DNA of 55,593 nt from Gottfriedia acidiceleris (GCF_002128425.1 NZ_NESS01000019.1:1-55593); one strand, 5' to 3'. Numbered from the stretch's first letter, positions 18,241 to 27,327 are shown. Made by a program: numbers and translations. The notes: generated by a model from the letters alone, not told the origin.

Positions 18241-18684
18241 ATGACGTTAAAAATTACACCATGTATTGTTATGAGTGGGAATGCTAAAGAAGCAGTTCAT
18301 TTTTATGAAAGAGAACTTGAAGCAGAGGTTCTTAATTTACAAACATACAAAGAAATGCCAATTCCTTGTCCTGAAGCATTAAAAAATAGTGTTGCAAATG
18401 CAATTTTAAAAATCGGAGAAAGTGATCTTATGTTATTTGATGCGCCAATTCAATCGAATCCGAACAAAGACTTTCAACAAAATACACCTAATTATGAAAA
18501 TAAAAAAGTAGAGGTCACGATTAATCTTTCGATCGATAGCATAGAACAAACAAAGCGCATTTTTAGCTCATTACAACAAGATGGACATGTCATCGCACCA
18601 TTAGAAGCGGTGCCATTTAGTCCTGCCTTTGGAACTGTTACAGATAAGTTCGGCGTTACGTTTATATTGATTACCGAAAAGTAA
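18241..18684 (+). CDS. VOC superfamily protein (PhnB/glyoxalase-like)
   Basis: A 147-residue vicinal-oxygen-chelate protein of the PhnB-like group: TPCIVMSGNAKEAVHFYERE opening, and a second half starting VEVTINLSID with FGTVTDKFGVTFIL at the end. Metal-binding residues of true glyoxalases are not all evident, so it may bind rather than turn over a ligand. The ATG at 18241 is nine bases after AAGGGAG; the ATG at 18232 abuts it. It follows patB by 18 bases and precedes an APH-like gene by 46 bases, so the three may be co-transcribed. Confidence 0.85.
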   Translation: MTLKITPCIVMSGNAKEAVHFYERELEAEVLNLQTYKEMPIPCPEALKNSVANAILKIGESDLMLFDAPIQSNPNKDFQQNTPNYENKKVEVTINLSIDSIEQTKRIFSSLQQDGHVIAPLEAVPFSPAFGTVTDKFGVTFILITEK

Positions 18685-18730
18685 AATACAAATAATTTAT
18701 TAGTTTGATAGCAAAAATTAGGGAGATTAA

Positions 18731-19609
18731 ATGGATAAAATAAATGTTGAATTAGTAAAACAATTAATTATTGAACAATTTCCAATTTGGTCTGACTTAG
18801 AAATAAAGCCTGTAAAATTAAGTGGTAATGATAACAGAACGTTCCATTTAGGGGATAATATGAGTGTAAGATTACCAAGTGCGGAATGCTATGTTCCTCA
18901 AGTTGAAAAAGAGCATAAATGGTTACCCATATTAGCTAATAAACTAAGTTTACCAGTTTCTAAACCGATAGCAAAGGGAAGTCCTAATAAATACTATCCA
19001 TGGCCGTGGACGATCAATGAATGGATTGATGGAGAGTCATCAAGTAAAGAAAATATAAGTGATTTAAGTCAATTTGCAAAAGATTTAGGGCAGTTTTTAA
19101 AAGAGTTCCAGTCAATTAATGTTAGCGGTGGGCCGCTTGCAGGAAAGCATAATTTCTTTAGAGGTGGGGACTTAACAGTCTACGACAAAGAAACTAGAGA
19201 TTCAATAAATCAAACGAAAGAGTTTTTTAACAAGGATTTACTTACAGATATTTGGCAACTAGCTCTTAGTTCCAAATGGGAGCGAGAACCAGTATGGGTA
19301 CATGGCGACATTGCTCCAGGAAACTTACTTGTTAAAAATGGAAAGCTATGTGCAGTCATTGATTTTGGAATCCTTGGAGTAGGTGATCCATCATGTGATG
19401 CTGCAATGGCATGGACATTTTTCGATACCAATAGTAGAAACGTTTTTAAAAATGTTTTAAACTTTGATGAAAATACTTGGCATAGAGCAAGAGGCTGGGC
19501 TTTATGGAAGGCTTTAATTACATTTAATGCGAATAAAGAATATGATACAAAGATAAGAGAAGAATCGTTTAATACGATTAATGTAATCATGAACGATTTC
19601 AAATCTTAA
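18731..19609 (+). CDS. Aminoglycoside phosphotransferase-like kinase
   Basis: A 292-residue APH/choline-kinase-fold protein. Visible motifs: an N-terminal KLSGNDNRTFHLGDNMSVRL glycine-poor loop, the catalytic HGDIAPGNLLV (Brenner) motif, and the metal-binding IDFGILGVGDPSCDAAMAW. These families phosphorylate hydroxyls of aminoglycosides, macrolides, sugars or amino alcohols; the substrate of this one is not predictable. GGGAG lies upstream of the ATG. It is the last gene of the patB group, with a terminator after it. Confidence 0.87.
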   Translation: MDKINVELVKQLIIEQFPIWSDLEIKPVKLSGNDNRTFHLGDNMSVRLPSAECYVPQVEKEHKWLPILANKLSLPVSKPIAKGSPNKYYPWPWTINEWIDGESSSKENISDLSQFAKDLGQFLKEFQSINVSGGPLAGKHNFFRGGDLTVYDKETRDSINQTKEFFNKDLLTDIWQLALSSKWEREPVWVHGDIAPGNLLVKNGKLCAVIDFGILGVGDPSCDAAMAWTFFDTNSRNVFKNVLNFDENTWHRARGWALWKALITFNANKEYDTKIREESFNTINVIMNDFKS

Positions 19610-19624
19610 AATAAATAAAAAATT

Positions 19625-19656
19625 TACGAGTTGCTTACTTGCGGCTCGTATTTTTT
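19625..19656 (+). terminator. Terminator of the patB-VOC-APH group
   Basis: The stem TACGAGTTGC/GCGGCTCGTA (two wobble pairs, 6-base loop) is followed by T6. Confidence 0.85.
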
Positions 19657-19677
19657 GTATTTTAGTACTTTAGTGAG

Positions 19678-19748
19678 AGTGCAAATAACAAAACCGCAAT
19701 TTTAAAAGTGAAATCCGCAATTAAAAAAGTGTATTCCACAAATAAGGC
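19678..19748. repeat. Short degenerate tandem repeat (CCGCAATT units)
   Basis: About 20-bp units: CCGCAATTTTAAAAGTGAAA from 19694, CCGCAATTAAAAAAGTG from 19715, and weaker copies GTGCAAATAAC before and CCACAAATAAG after. It lies in a 378-bp gene-free stretch (19610-19987). It is probably a member of a dispersed intergenic repeat family. Confidence 0.5.
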
Positions 19749-19846
19749 TACCAATTATGAATAAATAGAGTGAAAAACACAAAAATAATAATAACAAAAT
19801 AGATTTTAAAATCGATCAGAACAATCAAATATACAAAAAAATAGCT

Positions 19847-19877
19847 TAGAGAAGCCTAGAAGTCCTTCTCTATTTTT
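19847..19877 (+). terminator. Orphan terminator upstream of vanW-like gene
   Basis: Perfect TAGAGAAG/CTTCTCTA stem with a 10-base loop followed by T5. There is no gene between it and the previous terminator, so it may be a remnant or a leader attenuator. Confidence 0.65.
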
Positions 19878-19987
19878 ATGTAGTTAAAAAAATATCAAAA
19901 AATAAAATAGCACTTGTGATTGATTTATTAGGGAAAAACATGAAAGTACTGAATCTTGTTCATACTAATGTTGGGAGGAATCCAACT

Positions 19988-20965
19988 ATGTTTCAAAAAT
20001 TACTAGCTAGTTTTTTATTATTGACACAATCGGTTGAACTACCAGATAGCTTAACTGTTAATCAACAAGGTCACCCGATTGCCGTAGTTAATCGCGAAGA
20101 TTTTACTATATCACTTCCGGGTACACCAATGATAAACGAAAAAAAATTTAATCAATTTATTGAAAAACTTGATCAACAAATTTACCGTAATCCAATAAAT
20201 GCGACAATCAATGAACAAGGTAGGATTGTACCAGGTCAAGTAGGTTACAGGCTTTATAAAAAAGAGTTCAAGGATAAATTTACTACTTATTTTTATAGTA
20301 AAGGTCCATCTAAAATTGAAGTACCAGAGTTGGATATTTATCCAAAAGTTGATAGTGAATTATTAGCTCACATTAGAATTCAACAAATTGGACAATATGT
20401 AACCTACTTTAATTCAAATAATAAAAGTCGAGTACATAATATTTCACTCGCAGCAAAAGCAATTGATAATTACGTAGTTTTTCCAAATGAAGTTTTTTCC
20501 TTTAATAAGGTAGTAGGAGAGAGAAGTGGGGCAAAGGGATATAAACGTGCACCGATCATTGTAAGGGGGGAATTGTCTGAAGGAGTTGGAGGAGGAATAT
20601 GTCAAGTCTCTTCTACACTATTTAATGCAGTAGATCGAGCTGGTCTAAAAATTATTGAAAGATATTCCCATAGTAGACGAGTACCATATGTACCAGCAGG
20701 ACGAGATGCTACTGTTAGTTGGTATGGTCCAGACTTCCGTTTTCAAAATAAATATAATCAGCCAATTTTAATTCGAGCAAAACAATATGGTGGAAGTATG
20801 ATTGTCACGCTTCATTCTTCTGATGTAATCAATTATGAAGTGAAAAATGTCCCTATAGCGCCAACTCGTTTACCAGAAGAAATAAATACAGAAGATGACA
20901 AACATTCTTCAAACCCTTCTAGAAAAGGAAAAATTGTACCACCCCATAAGACTGTAGGGGATTAA
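19988..20965 (+). CDS. VanW family protein, secreted or anchored
   Basis: A 325-residue VanW-family protein of the YoaR type. It has a short hydrophobic N-terminus (MFQKLLASFLLLTQSVELPD), a beta-rich linker and the VanW domain with NEVFSFNKVVGER, the conserved EGVGGGICQVSSTLFNA segment and a HSRRVPYVPAGRDATVSWYG core. VanW was named from vancomycin resistance clusters, but stand-alone forms are envelope proteins of unknown biochemical role. The ATG at 19988 follows GGGAGG; the longer frame from 19916 has no site and adds 24 non-family residues. Confidence 0.85.
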   Translation: MFQKLLASFLLLTQSVELPDSLTVNQQGHPIAVVNREDFTISLPGTPMINEKKFNQFIEKLDQQIYRNPINATINEQGRIVPGQVGYRLYKKEFKDKFTTYFYSKGPSKIEVPELDIYPKVDSELLAHIRIQQIGQYVTYFNSNNKSRVHNISLAAKAIDNYVVFPNEVFSFNKVVGERSGAKGYKRAPIIVRGELSEGVGGGICQVSSTLFNAVDRAGLKIIERYSHSRRVPYVPAGRDATVSWYGPDFRFQNKYNQPILIRAKQYGGSMIVTLHSSDVINYEVKNVPIAPTRLPEEINTEDDKHSSNPSRKGKIVPPHKTVGD

Positions 20966-20981
20966 ATAATACATACAAAGT

Positions 20982-21022
20982 AAACCCCACAAGGAAAATA
21001 ATGATCCTTGTGGGGTTTTTTG
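20982..21022 (+). terminator. Terminator of the vanW-like gene
   Basis: Perfect 14-bp stem around ACCCCACAAGGA (20982-20995 with 21005-21018) plus T-run. Confidence 0.95.
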
Positions 21023-21154
21023 TGTTTTTCATGAATTAGGATCATTATGAAACAATTTCTAAAAAATAATCAAAGTCTAATCTTTTCAGCACTAGACTTA
21101 TAGAAACTAAGGATTTAGAATTATAAGAAAGATTTGAAGACAAAGGAGAATTGC

Positions 21155-22429
21155 ATGACAAAAACAACTGTTTTATTTGATTCGAAGGATATGGAACGCA
21201 ATACATTACCTTATTACTACGATTACGGAAAGATCATTTCAACTATTCAAAATAAGCTATTTGAGTCATTTGGGGTAGATTTCCAAATGTACTCAGATGA
21301 AGATACTACAAATGAAATCTGGGAAATTCTAGAAGAAGATCTGAAAGAAGAATCGATTGAGGTCCAATTAATCAGCCATATTTATAATGAGCTTGAAACA
21401 AAAACTATTTCTTCGAATCACACTGATAAAAAAATGGAACTCATCATTAAACCAAGGGTTGAAAATGGATTATATTATTATCCGAATTATGGAGTAGCTT
21501 TATCTAAAGCGATGATATTTGAAGCGGATAATCAATATAATAGAGACCTGATTTTTGCTAAAAATGATTCATGTCTTTCATCCTTTTTTCAATACGTACT
21601 GAAAAGAAAACGAGATTATATTAAAAATTATGTAACAGTCTATACAGATACTGATGACGGTGTCGAAACATCAATTGAAAATATAACAAAAATGGTTAAT
21701 AGAGAAGATGTATTTTTAGAGGAATCATTAAAAAGAGAAATTTATCGATCAATTGACCATTTCTTTAATGAAGGTCGAGATTTTTTTAAAACATATGATA
21801 TCCCATATAAACGTGGATTTTTATTATATGGAAATCCGGGAAATGGTAAAACAACATTAGTAAAATCAATTGCAAGTAGTATTAACGCACCGGTTGCATA
21901 TTGGCAAATTACTGAATATACATCAAGTTACACAATTAAAGAAGTCTTTAGTTCAGTATTAAAATTAACACCAATGGTATTAGTTATCGAGGATATTGAC
22001 AGTATGCCTGCTTCAGTTCGCTCAGTATTCCTAAATACAATAGATGGTGCAACTTCTAAAGAAGGTTTATTTTTAATTGGAACGACTAATTATCCTGAAA
22101 GAATCGATCCGGCTTTAATGAATCGCTCTGGTCGATTTGATCGTGCATATGAAATTAAGCAACCAACAAAAGAAATGCGTTCTGACTATTTACTGAAGAA
22201 AAGATTAAATCGAATTTTAAATAATCAAGAATTACAACTTTTAATCGATTCAACAAATGACTTCTCCTATGCTCAATTAAATGAGTTATATATTTCAATC
22301 ATAATTGAGTGGGATTGTGAACAAAAAGTAGATATCATTCGACTATGTGACGAAATGAGATCAATTTTACGTAAACAAAAAAAGCAAAAGTGGGAAAAGG
22401 AACAAACTGTGGGATTTTCTTTTGAATAA
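21155..22429 (+). CDS. BCS1-like AAA+ ATPase
   Basis: A 424-residue AAA protein with an N-terminal alpha/beta domain of about 200 residues and one AAA module: Walker A GNPGNGKTTL, Walker B VLVIEDIDSM, a GTTNYPERIDPALMNR sensor/arginine-finger stretch and SGRFDRAYEI. Order and motifs match BCS1-type ATPases, which move folded proteins in mitochondria; bacterial relatives are uncharacterised. The ATG at 21155 follows AAAGGAG; a TTG at 21134 lies before the ribosome site. It stands alone and ends at a strong terminator. An N-terminal membrane segment of eukaryotic BCS1 is missing. Confidence 0.85.
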   Translation: MTKTTVLFDSKDMERNTLPYYYDYGKIISTIQNKLFESFGVDFQMYSDEDTTNEIWEILEEDLKEESIEVQLISHIYNELETKTISSNHTDKKMELIIKPRVENGLYYYPNYGVALSKAMIFEADNQYNRDLIFAKNDSCLSSFFQYVLKRKRDYIKNYVTVYTDTDDGVETSIENITKMVNREDVFLEESLKREIYRSIDHFFNEGRDFFKTYDIPYKRGFLLYGNPGNGKTTLVKSIASSINAPVAYWQITEYTSSYTIKEVFSSVLKLTPMVLVIEDIDSMPASVRSVFLNTIDGATSKEGLFLIGTTNYPERIDPALMNRSGRFDRAYEIKQPTKEMRSDYLLKKRLNRILNNQELQLLIDSTNDFSYAQLNELYISIIIEWDCEQKVDIIRLCDEMRSILRKQKKQKWEKEQTVGFSFE

Positions 22430-22532
22430 TTGAGTTTATTTTTTCATGTACTAGTTATGAGTAAGTTACTTTCAAACTTTTGGTAGTTTAGATCCTAAAG
22501 AGCTAGATAGAATATCCATCATTATAGCTCTG

Positions 22533-22566
22533 AAAAGATAGAAGCAAGGGCTTCTATCTTTTTTCT
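22533..22566 (+). terminator. Terminator of the AAA ATPase gene
   Basis: Perfect AAAAGATAGAAG/CTTCTATCTTTT stem with a 6-base loop and T-run. Confidence 0.93.
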
Positions 22567-22693
22567 TTTTGGCTCTGTTAAAATAGATTGTTGAGTTCCT
22601 TATTCAAGTAAATGGCTGAATAGTGCAATAATGAATAAGTAAAAAACAGTAGACAAATAAGACAGAAAAGTTATAATAATATAAAAATAAATT

Positions 22694-22970
22694 AAAAAAC
22701 TTTGAAGAGAAGAGTAAATAGAATTCATTCATCTTAGAGAACTCCAGTTGCTGAAAAGGAGTATGAATGATCCATTGAAGCAAGACTCTGAGTTTCATAT
22801 CGGAACCAATAATGGCGATGGTATGACAGGCGCTCCTGTTATAGAGCATGAGTATATTTAAAATGTACTTAATGAGGTTAATGTGATGACATATTAACAA
22901 ACTGGGGTGGCACCACGAAACGATAGGTAAACTCGTCCCCAAGACTACGGTCTTGGAGGGCGAGTTTTTT
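22694..22970 (+). promoter_or_regulatory. T-box leader RNA
   Basis: A tRNA-sensing T-box leader. Stem I has the AGTA-type motif (AGAGTAAAT near 22711) and the distal GTTGCTGAAAAG loop between CTCC and GGAG. The specifier strand is TTGAAGCAAGACTCT near 22775-22789. The conserved T-box GGGGTGGCACCACG is at 22904-22917, and the terminator stem (22929-22945 with 22950-22966, then T6) closes it. The bulge reads UGGC, which should pair with a tRNA having G73, for example tRNA-Ser. The specifier is readable as AGC (Ser) or GCA (Ala), one base apart. It controls the MFS gene at 23010. Confidence 0.93.
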
Positions 22971-23009
22971 TATTTGTACAAATTAAAAATATTAATTTCG
23001 AGGTGTAAA

Positions 23010-24248
23010 ATGAAAAAAAATAAGATGTATATTACTTGGAAAAACCCTTTGCTTTTACTATTTGGAATAGGCGTTTCAAATATTGGAGATTGGATTTATT
23101 TAATCGCACTAAATCTAATTATTTTTGATATGACGAAATCTGTTTTGGCTGTATCCACTCTTTATGTCTTGAAACCTCTTGCAACACTCCTTACTAACTT
23201 ATGGGCAGGTAGTTTAATTGACAGATTTAACAAAAGGAATTTAATGGTACTTTTGGATTTTTTGAGAGGATTATTAATATTCTTATTACCAAGTATATCA
23301 TCCGTCTATCTGATCTTTGTCATCGTATTTATCGTTAATATGGGAAGTTCAATGTTTTATCCAACATCAACAACTTATTTAACTAAATTAATTCCACAGA
23401 ATCAGAGGATTCGCTTTAATGCTTTGCGTAGTTTAGTTCAATCTGGAGGATTCCTAACTGGACCGGCGATTGCAGGTCTACTTTTTATGATTGGCACACC
23501 TATGTTCGCTATTAATATTAATGCGATCTCGTTTATTATTTCAGGAGTTGTAACAGCTTGTTTGCCTAATTTGGATAAGGTAGCAGTGCGAAATGTAAAA
23601 TATGAGAAGCTCTCTATCAAACTAATTAAGAAAGATTTTACAGAGGTTTTAAAATTCAGCCGTAAATCAAGTTACGTTATAATAATTTATTTTTTGTTTA
23701 ATAGTATATTAGTTTTAACGGCTGCTGTTGATTCATTAGAAGCAGTATTTTCAAAGAGCGTACTTCATTTGAGTAATACAGAATATGGTGTTCTAGTAAG
23801 TATTGCTGGTGCAGGAATTGGTATAGGTGCAATTATTAATACAATTTTTGCAAAAAGACTACATCCTTCTTGGCTTATGGGGATTGGAACAATTTTTCTA
23901 TCATTAGGATATATCGTATATTCATTTTCTAATTCTTTTTCAATGGCTGGGTTCGGATTTTTCTTATTATCATTTGCGTTGTCTTTTGCAAATACGGGAT
24001 TTGATACATTTTACCAATCCAACATAGATGTTAAGATAATGGGAAGAGTTGGAAGTATCTATGGTTTTGTTGAGGCAATATTAGTGATAGTTTCAACTAT
24101 GCTAATCGGATTTTCTACTCACTATGTATCGGTTAAAATGTCAGTGATTGCTGGTAGTTTTATTATGCTATTTTTAGCGCTATTTTTAAGTGTATTTATT
24201 ATCCGACCTTCAAGCGAAAACTATTTCAGAAGCATTGGATATAAATAA
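23010..24248 (+). CDS. MFS transporter, macrolide-efflux-like, under T-box control
   Basis: A 412-residue major facilitator protein with about 12 hydrophobic segments and the loop 2-3 motif AGSLIDRFNKRNLM. Sequence style (NIGDWIYLIALNLIIFDMTK, the long QNQRIRFNALRSLVQSGG stretch) places it with MefA-type drug exporters; the second MFS at 27402 has the same layout and is a paralog. The ATG at 23010 follows GAGGTG. The T-box leader directly upstream implies induction when a particular tRNA is uncharged, which is unusual for an efflux pump. Substrate might be an amino acid, a peptide or a tRNA-synthetase inhibitor; this is inference. Confidence 0.88.
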   Translation: MKKNKMYITWKNPLLLLFGIGVSNIGDWIYLIALNLIIFDMTKSVLAVSTLYVLKPLATLLTNLWAGSLIDRFNKRNLMVLLDFLRGLLIFLLPSISSVYLIFVIVFIVNMGSSMFYPTSTTYLTKLIPQNQRIRFNALRSLVQSGGFLTGPAIAGLLFMIGTPMFAININAISFIISGVVTACLPNLDKVAVRNVKYEKLSIKLIKKDFTEVLKFSRKSSYVIIIYFLFNSILVLTAAVDSLEAVFSKSVLHLSNTEYGVLVSIAGAGIGIGAIINTIFAKRLHPSWLMGIGTIFLSLGYIVYSFSNSFSMAGFGFFLLSFALSFANTGFDTFYQSNIDVKIMGRVGSIYGFVEAILVIVSTMLIGFSTHYVSVKMSVIAGSFIMLFLALFLSVFIIRPSSENYFRSIGYK

Positions 24249-24465
24249 AATTTTTAGAATTTAGTAAAATATTTTCGTTCTTTTTTCAACCAACGCAATG
24301 TAATGCGTTAGTTTAAGATCTTGAGTCGCTAAATGTGGCTCGTTTTTATTCAACATAATGACTGGATAGTTCAATAAAATGAATTTTATGCCTAAAAAGG
24401 GTTAATCACTCTAAACATTTAATATCTTTATACTAGGACTAATGTTGGAAGGTGTGTTCATAATT

Positions 24466-24759
24466 ATGGCTGTAATTGAAAAGAAAAAGGGAACCAGTTT
24501 TACAGTTCTTTTCATATCTATAATTTTTATTATTGGGATTATAGCTGTATGTTTTCCTACAATTCAAAATACATATAACAAAATTAGGATTAAAAAGACA
24601 AAGATAGAGACCAGCGTTACTAAAACACTAACTAAAGATGAGATTTATAAACTCGAACGGAAGCAAAGAAAATCAGCTAATAAATACAAGAAAAATAACG
24701 AATGGTTATGTAAAGAAATCAAAAAAGGAGCAACGATGATAGAGTTAATATGTAGGTGA
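24466..24759 (+). CDS. Small membrane protein, 97 aa
   Basis: One N-terminal transmembrane helix (FTVLFISIIFIIGIIAVCFP) after a basic MAVIEKKKGTS start, then a Lys-rich coiled region ending in YKKNNEWLCKEIKKGATMIE. The ATG at 24466 follows GGAAGGTG; a longer reading starts at 24442. It opens a run of five tiny genes (24466-25621) in the same direction. No family is recognised. Confidence 0.6.
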   Translation: MAVIEKKKGTSFTVLFISIIFIIGIIAVCFPTIQNTYNKIRIKKTKIETSVTKTLTKDEIYKLERKQRKSANKYKKNNEWLCKEIKKGATMIELICR

Positions 24760-24764
24760 AATCT

Positions 24765-24994
24765 ATGGAAAGAACGCACGAAACAGAAACGCCTGAAAAC
24801 AATGTTTGCACGAATAAACAGAAAGTATTTTCACCAATAGAGGATCTTCAAAAAATGGAAGGCACTAAACCTTTTAATAGAGGCAGTTTAGACGTAAGTA
24901 GAAAGCCAAAATTAATAAGAAGTTAGGATATTTTTTTATAGCATTTATCGTAATTACAATGGTATTTGGTTTAGCTGCAAGTTTCTATGACTAA
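24765..24994 (+). pseudogene. Frameshifted small membrane protein gene
   Basis: The frame from ATG 24765 gives 53 residues ending GTKPFNRGSLDVSRKPKLIRS. One extra base in the A4 run near 24913 would continue the reading as KINKKLGYFFIAFIVITMVF, a membrane helix that ends at a TAA at 24992-24994. The conserved-looking GTKPFNRGSLDV segment followed by a helix suggests the intact gene is an approximately 76-aa single-span protein. It is either a true frameshift, programmed slippage or an assembly error. Confidence 0.55.
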
Positions 24995-25022
24995 ATAAAT
25001 ATTAAATTTAGGGAGATGCAAA

Positions 25023-25262
25023 ATGAAAAATCTTATTTTTGGTGCAATAGGCGTTTTAGCTAGTATTCTCTTGTTTGGATCAACACTCATTTCAGCATCA
25101 ATTTATACATTTTATTTATCTAAACCAGGCGGAGCTGGATGGGATTCGAATTTAGGAGTTTTTGGAACAGCTTTATTTAACATTGGAACCATCCCATTAC
25201 TAATTAGTCTAGTATTCTTCTTCGTTGGTGCAAGTTACGTATATAAAGGGATGAAAGATTAA
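25023..25262 (+). CDS. Two-helix small membrane protein, 79 aa
   Basis: Two hydrophobic helices (residues about 5-30 and 50-72) separated by a Gly-rich loop LSKPGGAGWDSNLGVFG, with a short basic tail. TAGGGAG precedes the ATG. It belongs to the run of small membrane genes at 24.5-25.6 kb. Function is unknown. Confidence 0.7.
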   Translation: MKNLIFGAIGVLASILLFGSTLISASIYTFYLSKPGGAGWDSNLGVFGTALFNIGTIPLLISLVFFFVGASYVYKGMKD

Positions 25263-25283
25263 CAAACATAAGAAGGAGTTAAA

Positions 25284-25388
25284 TTGGAAAACCTATTGTT
25301 ATTTACCCCAATAATTGTTTGGTTACTAATCTTTGCTACTATGGTCTATGGAGTCTACTTTTTTGCAAAAAAAATATTGAAAATGTAA
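25284..25388 (+). CDS. Tiny membrane protein, 34 aa
   Basis: A TTG start at 25284 four bases after AAGGAG leads to MENLLLFTPIIVWLLIFATM followed by VYGVYFFAKKILKM and TAA. It is one membrane helix with a basic end. It starts 21 bases after the 79-aa gene and is probably co-transcribed with it. Confidence 0.55.
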   Translation: MENLLLFTPIIVWLLIFATMVYGVYFFAKKILKM

Positions 25389-25428
25389 GCTGTTTTTACT
25401 TTGAAAAGTTTTTTGGAGGGCTTCATAT

Positions 25429-25621
25429 ATGTTCATAGGAATATTACTCCTGATATTTGGAGTTTTTCTAATAGTGAATCCTGAAGCATTTTGGGTTGTG
25501 ACAGAAAGCTGGATATCCGATGGTCAACAGAACCATCTTCTTTTTATAAATGGAGCAAACGCTTTGGAGGAACAATGTGCGTTTAGTTGGCACTACTAGT
25601 ATCATCGTGTCAACGCTATAA
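25429..25621 (+). pseudogene. Broken DUF6199-like membrane protein gene
   Basis: The ATG after GGAGGG starts a helix followed by VNPEAFWVVTESW, the signature of DUF6199-like proteins. The expected continuation is split over two other frames: EPSSFYKWSKRFGGTMC in one and LVGTTSIIVSTL (TAA at 25619) in the next, so two indels are needed to rebuild the approximately 64-aa protein. The literal frame ends at 25599. The assignment rests on the NPE-W and KWSKRFGG patterns. Confidence 0.55.
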
Positions 25622-25634
25622 TACAAGCAGTACA

Positions 25635-25659
25635 GATCACAAATATTGTGGTCTTTTTT
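25635..25659 (+). terminator. Terminator of the small-membrane-gene run
   Basis: GATCACAA/TTGTGGTC stem with a 3-base loop followed by T6. Confidence 0.75.
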
Positions 25660-25783
25660 GTGCAAATAAAAAAGAATGAGGTTTTAATCCTCATTCTAGA
25701 AAAATAGGAATCTATTAGTTCTGATTTCCCTTTAGACATATGTATTGGTATGATCCAAAGTTATTTAAACTTATTACTTTGGA

Positions 25784-26935
25784 TTAAAAAAAATTTTGAT
25801 ATTTCATCGTAAAATAATAAACAAAAGTTAAGAGAGCTAAAATCGAAAAGTTATAAAAGCTAAACCTTATAAGGTACATTTTACTATTTTGTGGATCTCT
25901 CTTTATAAAAAGTTTAAATGAAATTACACTTGCGAGGGAAGCAACAATCGTACCAAGTCCACCTAAATTCACACCTACTAATAAAGGCTGCCAATTCGCG
26001 GAGAATTTTGATAAAAAGATCGCAGCGGGTACATTGCTTATCAATTGGCTTAAAATTATGGAACTGAAAAAGATTGATGTGGGACCTTTGAGATTTTCGC
26101 TGGCAAATGTGTGTACTACCTTTAATTCCGATATGTTTCCTATAAATATAAAAAAACATATAAAAGTAATAAGCAATAAATAATCAATTTTCTTCAATAA
26201 TTTTATATCAAGTATACTTGCGGTTCCTAATGCAATGATAAACGCAAGTTTGTAGTTTAAAACCCCTAGTATGGATGCAGATATGATGCCAAATAGTATT
26301 CCCCATACTGTTGCACTTTTTTTATTTTTTATAGGAATATACGGAAGTTCCATTTCCAATGTTTTACTATTCAATCTTTGATTAAAAAAGAACAACAGAA
26401 CAATTCCCAAAACCACTAATAGAAGAATTGTTGTGAAAAATTGTATAGGCCTTATTCCGTAATTAGTAAATATGAAAAGATTTTGTGGATTTCCCATTGG
26501 AGTTAGGCTGCTTCCAATGTTAGCTGCAATTGTCTCTAGTATAATAGTATCTAACATAGAAGTTTGTATAATCTTACTAATTATAAGTGTTAATGGTACA
26601 AATGTTATTAATGCCACATCATTCGTTACAAGCATGGAACTAAAAAAGCATAATAAAATTAGGATTGCTGAAACGCTTTTACTATTATGACATTTACTCA
26701 GTATAGCAATGGCGAACTTATCCAATAGTTTAAGATCTTCCAGAGCCTTAACTACGAGCATAAGATTAAATAAACTGACTAATACTTTAAAATTTATATA
26801 ATCTAGTTTCGGTGCATGGAATAAACAGCTTCCTATTGCTAACAAGAGTGATATGGTAAGTACAATGTCTTTTTTTAAAATTCCAAATTTCAATTTGATT
26901 TTTTTTTCGTTTTCCACATAAATATATTCTTTCAT
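25784..26935 (-). CDS. Anion permease of the SLC13/ArsB (ion transporter) superfamily
   Basis: A 383-residue protein with 10-11 membrane helices. The two family hairpin motifs are visible: TNDVALITFVPLTL and NIGSSLTPMGNPQNLFIF, and a second hairpin region SQLISNVPAAIFLSKF. These belong to the citrate/arsenite-type transporters (CitMHS/ArsB/YbiR-like). The substrate is not predictable. The ATG at 26935 follows GGAGGGG; the longer frame to 27016 lacks a site. It is monocistronic. Confidence 0.85.
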   Translation of the reverse strand: MKEYIYVENEKKIKLKFGILKKDIVLTISLLLAIGSCLFHAPKLDYINFKVLVSLFNLMLVVKALEDLKLLDKFAIAILSKCHNSKSVSAILILLCFFSSMLVTNDVALITFVPLTLIISKIIQTSMLDTIILETIAANIGSSLTPMGNPQNLFIFTNYGIRPIQFFTTILLLVVLGIVLLFFFNQRLNSKTLEMELPYIPIKNKKSATVWGILFGIISASILGVLNYKLAFIIALGTASILDIKLLKKIDYLLLITFICFFIFIGNISELKVVHTFASENLKGPTSIFFSSIILSQLISNVPAAIFLSKFSANWQPLLVGVNLGGLGTIVASLASVISFKLFIKRDPQNSKMYLIRFSFYNFSILALLTFVYYFTMKYQNFF

Positions 26936-27327
26936 CAATTCCCCTCCAGTACTTTCTATTCTACAACACACCTCTGATTCTTGCATTTGAAACTTCAATG
27001 CACTAAAAAATACCATAATCCCATTAAATCACAGAAAAAATGGCGTTTTTTCGTTATGAGGGTAATGATTTGTCTTAACTTGATAGGTATATGGCGCTAT
27101 CAATTAACTAGTTGAATAAGTGTTCAAAAATCAACATTTTAATTTACAGAGCCTTCTTTTTATTTAATCTGCTCCCAATAATTTTCTTGTATATTACGGA
27201 TTCCACTTAGCTTTTTAATTTCAATCAATTAATTAAGTGAAGGTAATAAATCAAAAATTTTAATACTTTTAATTCCATTTTTGAATAAAGTTAAACGAGG
27301 AAAATAGTTAATTTTCAGAAAAAACAA

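Noticed and set aside
22604-22942. Minus-strand 112-codon frame over the T-box leader
   Set aside because: The region has all T-box elements on the plus strand. The frame has no ribosome site and crosses the T-box and terminator.
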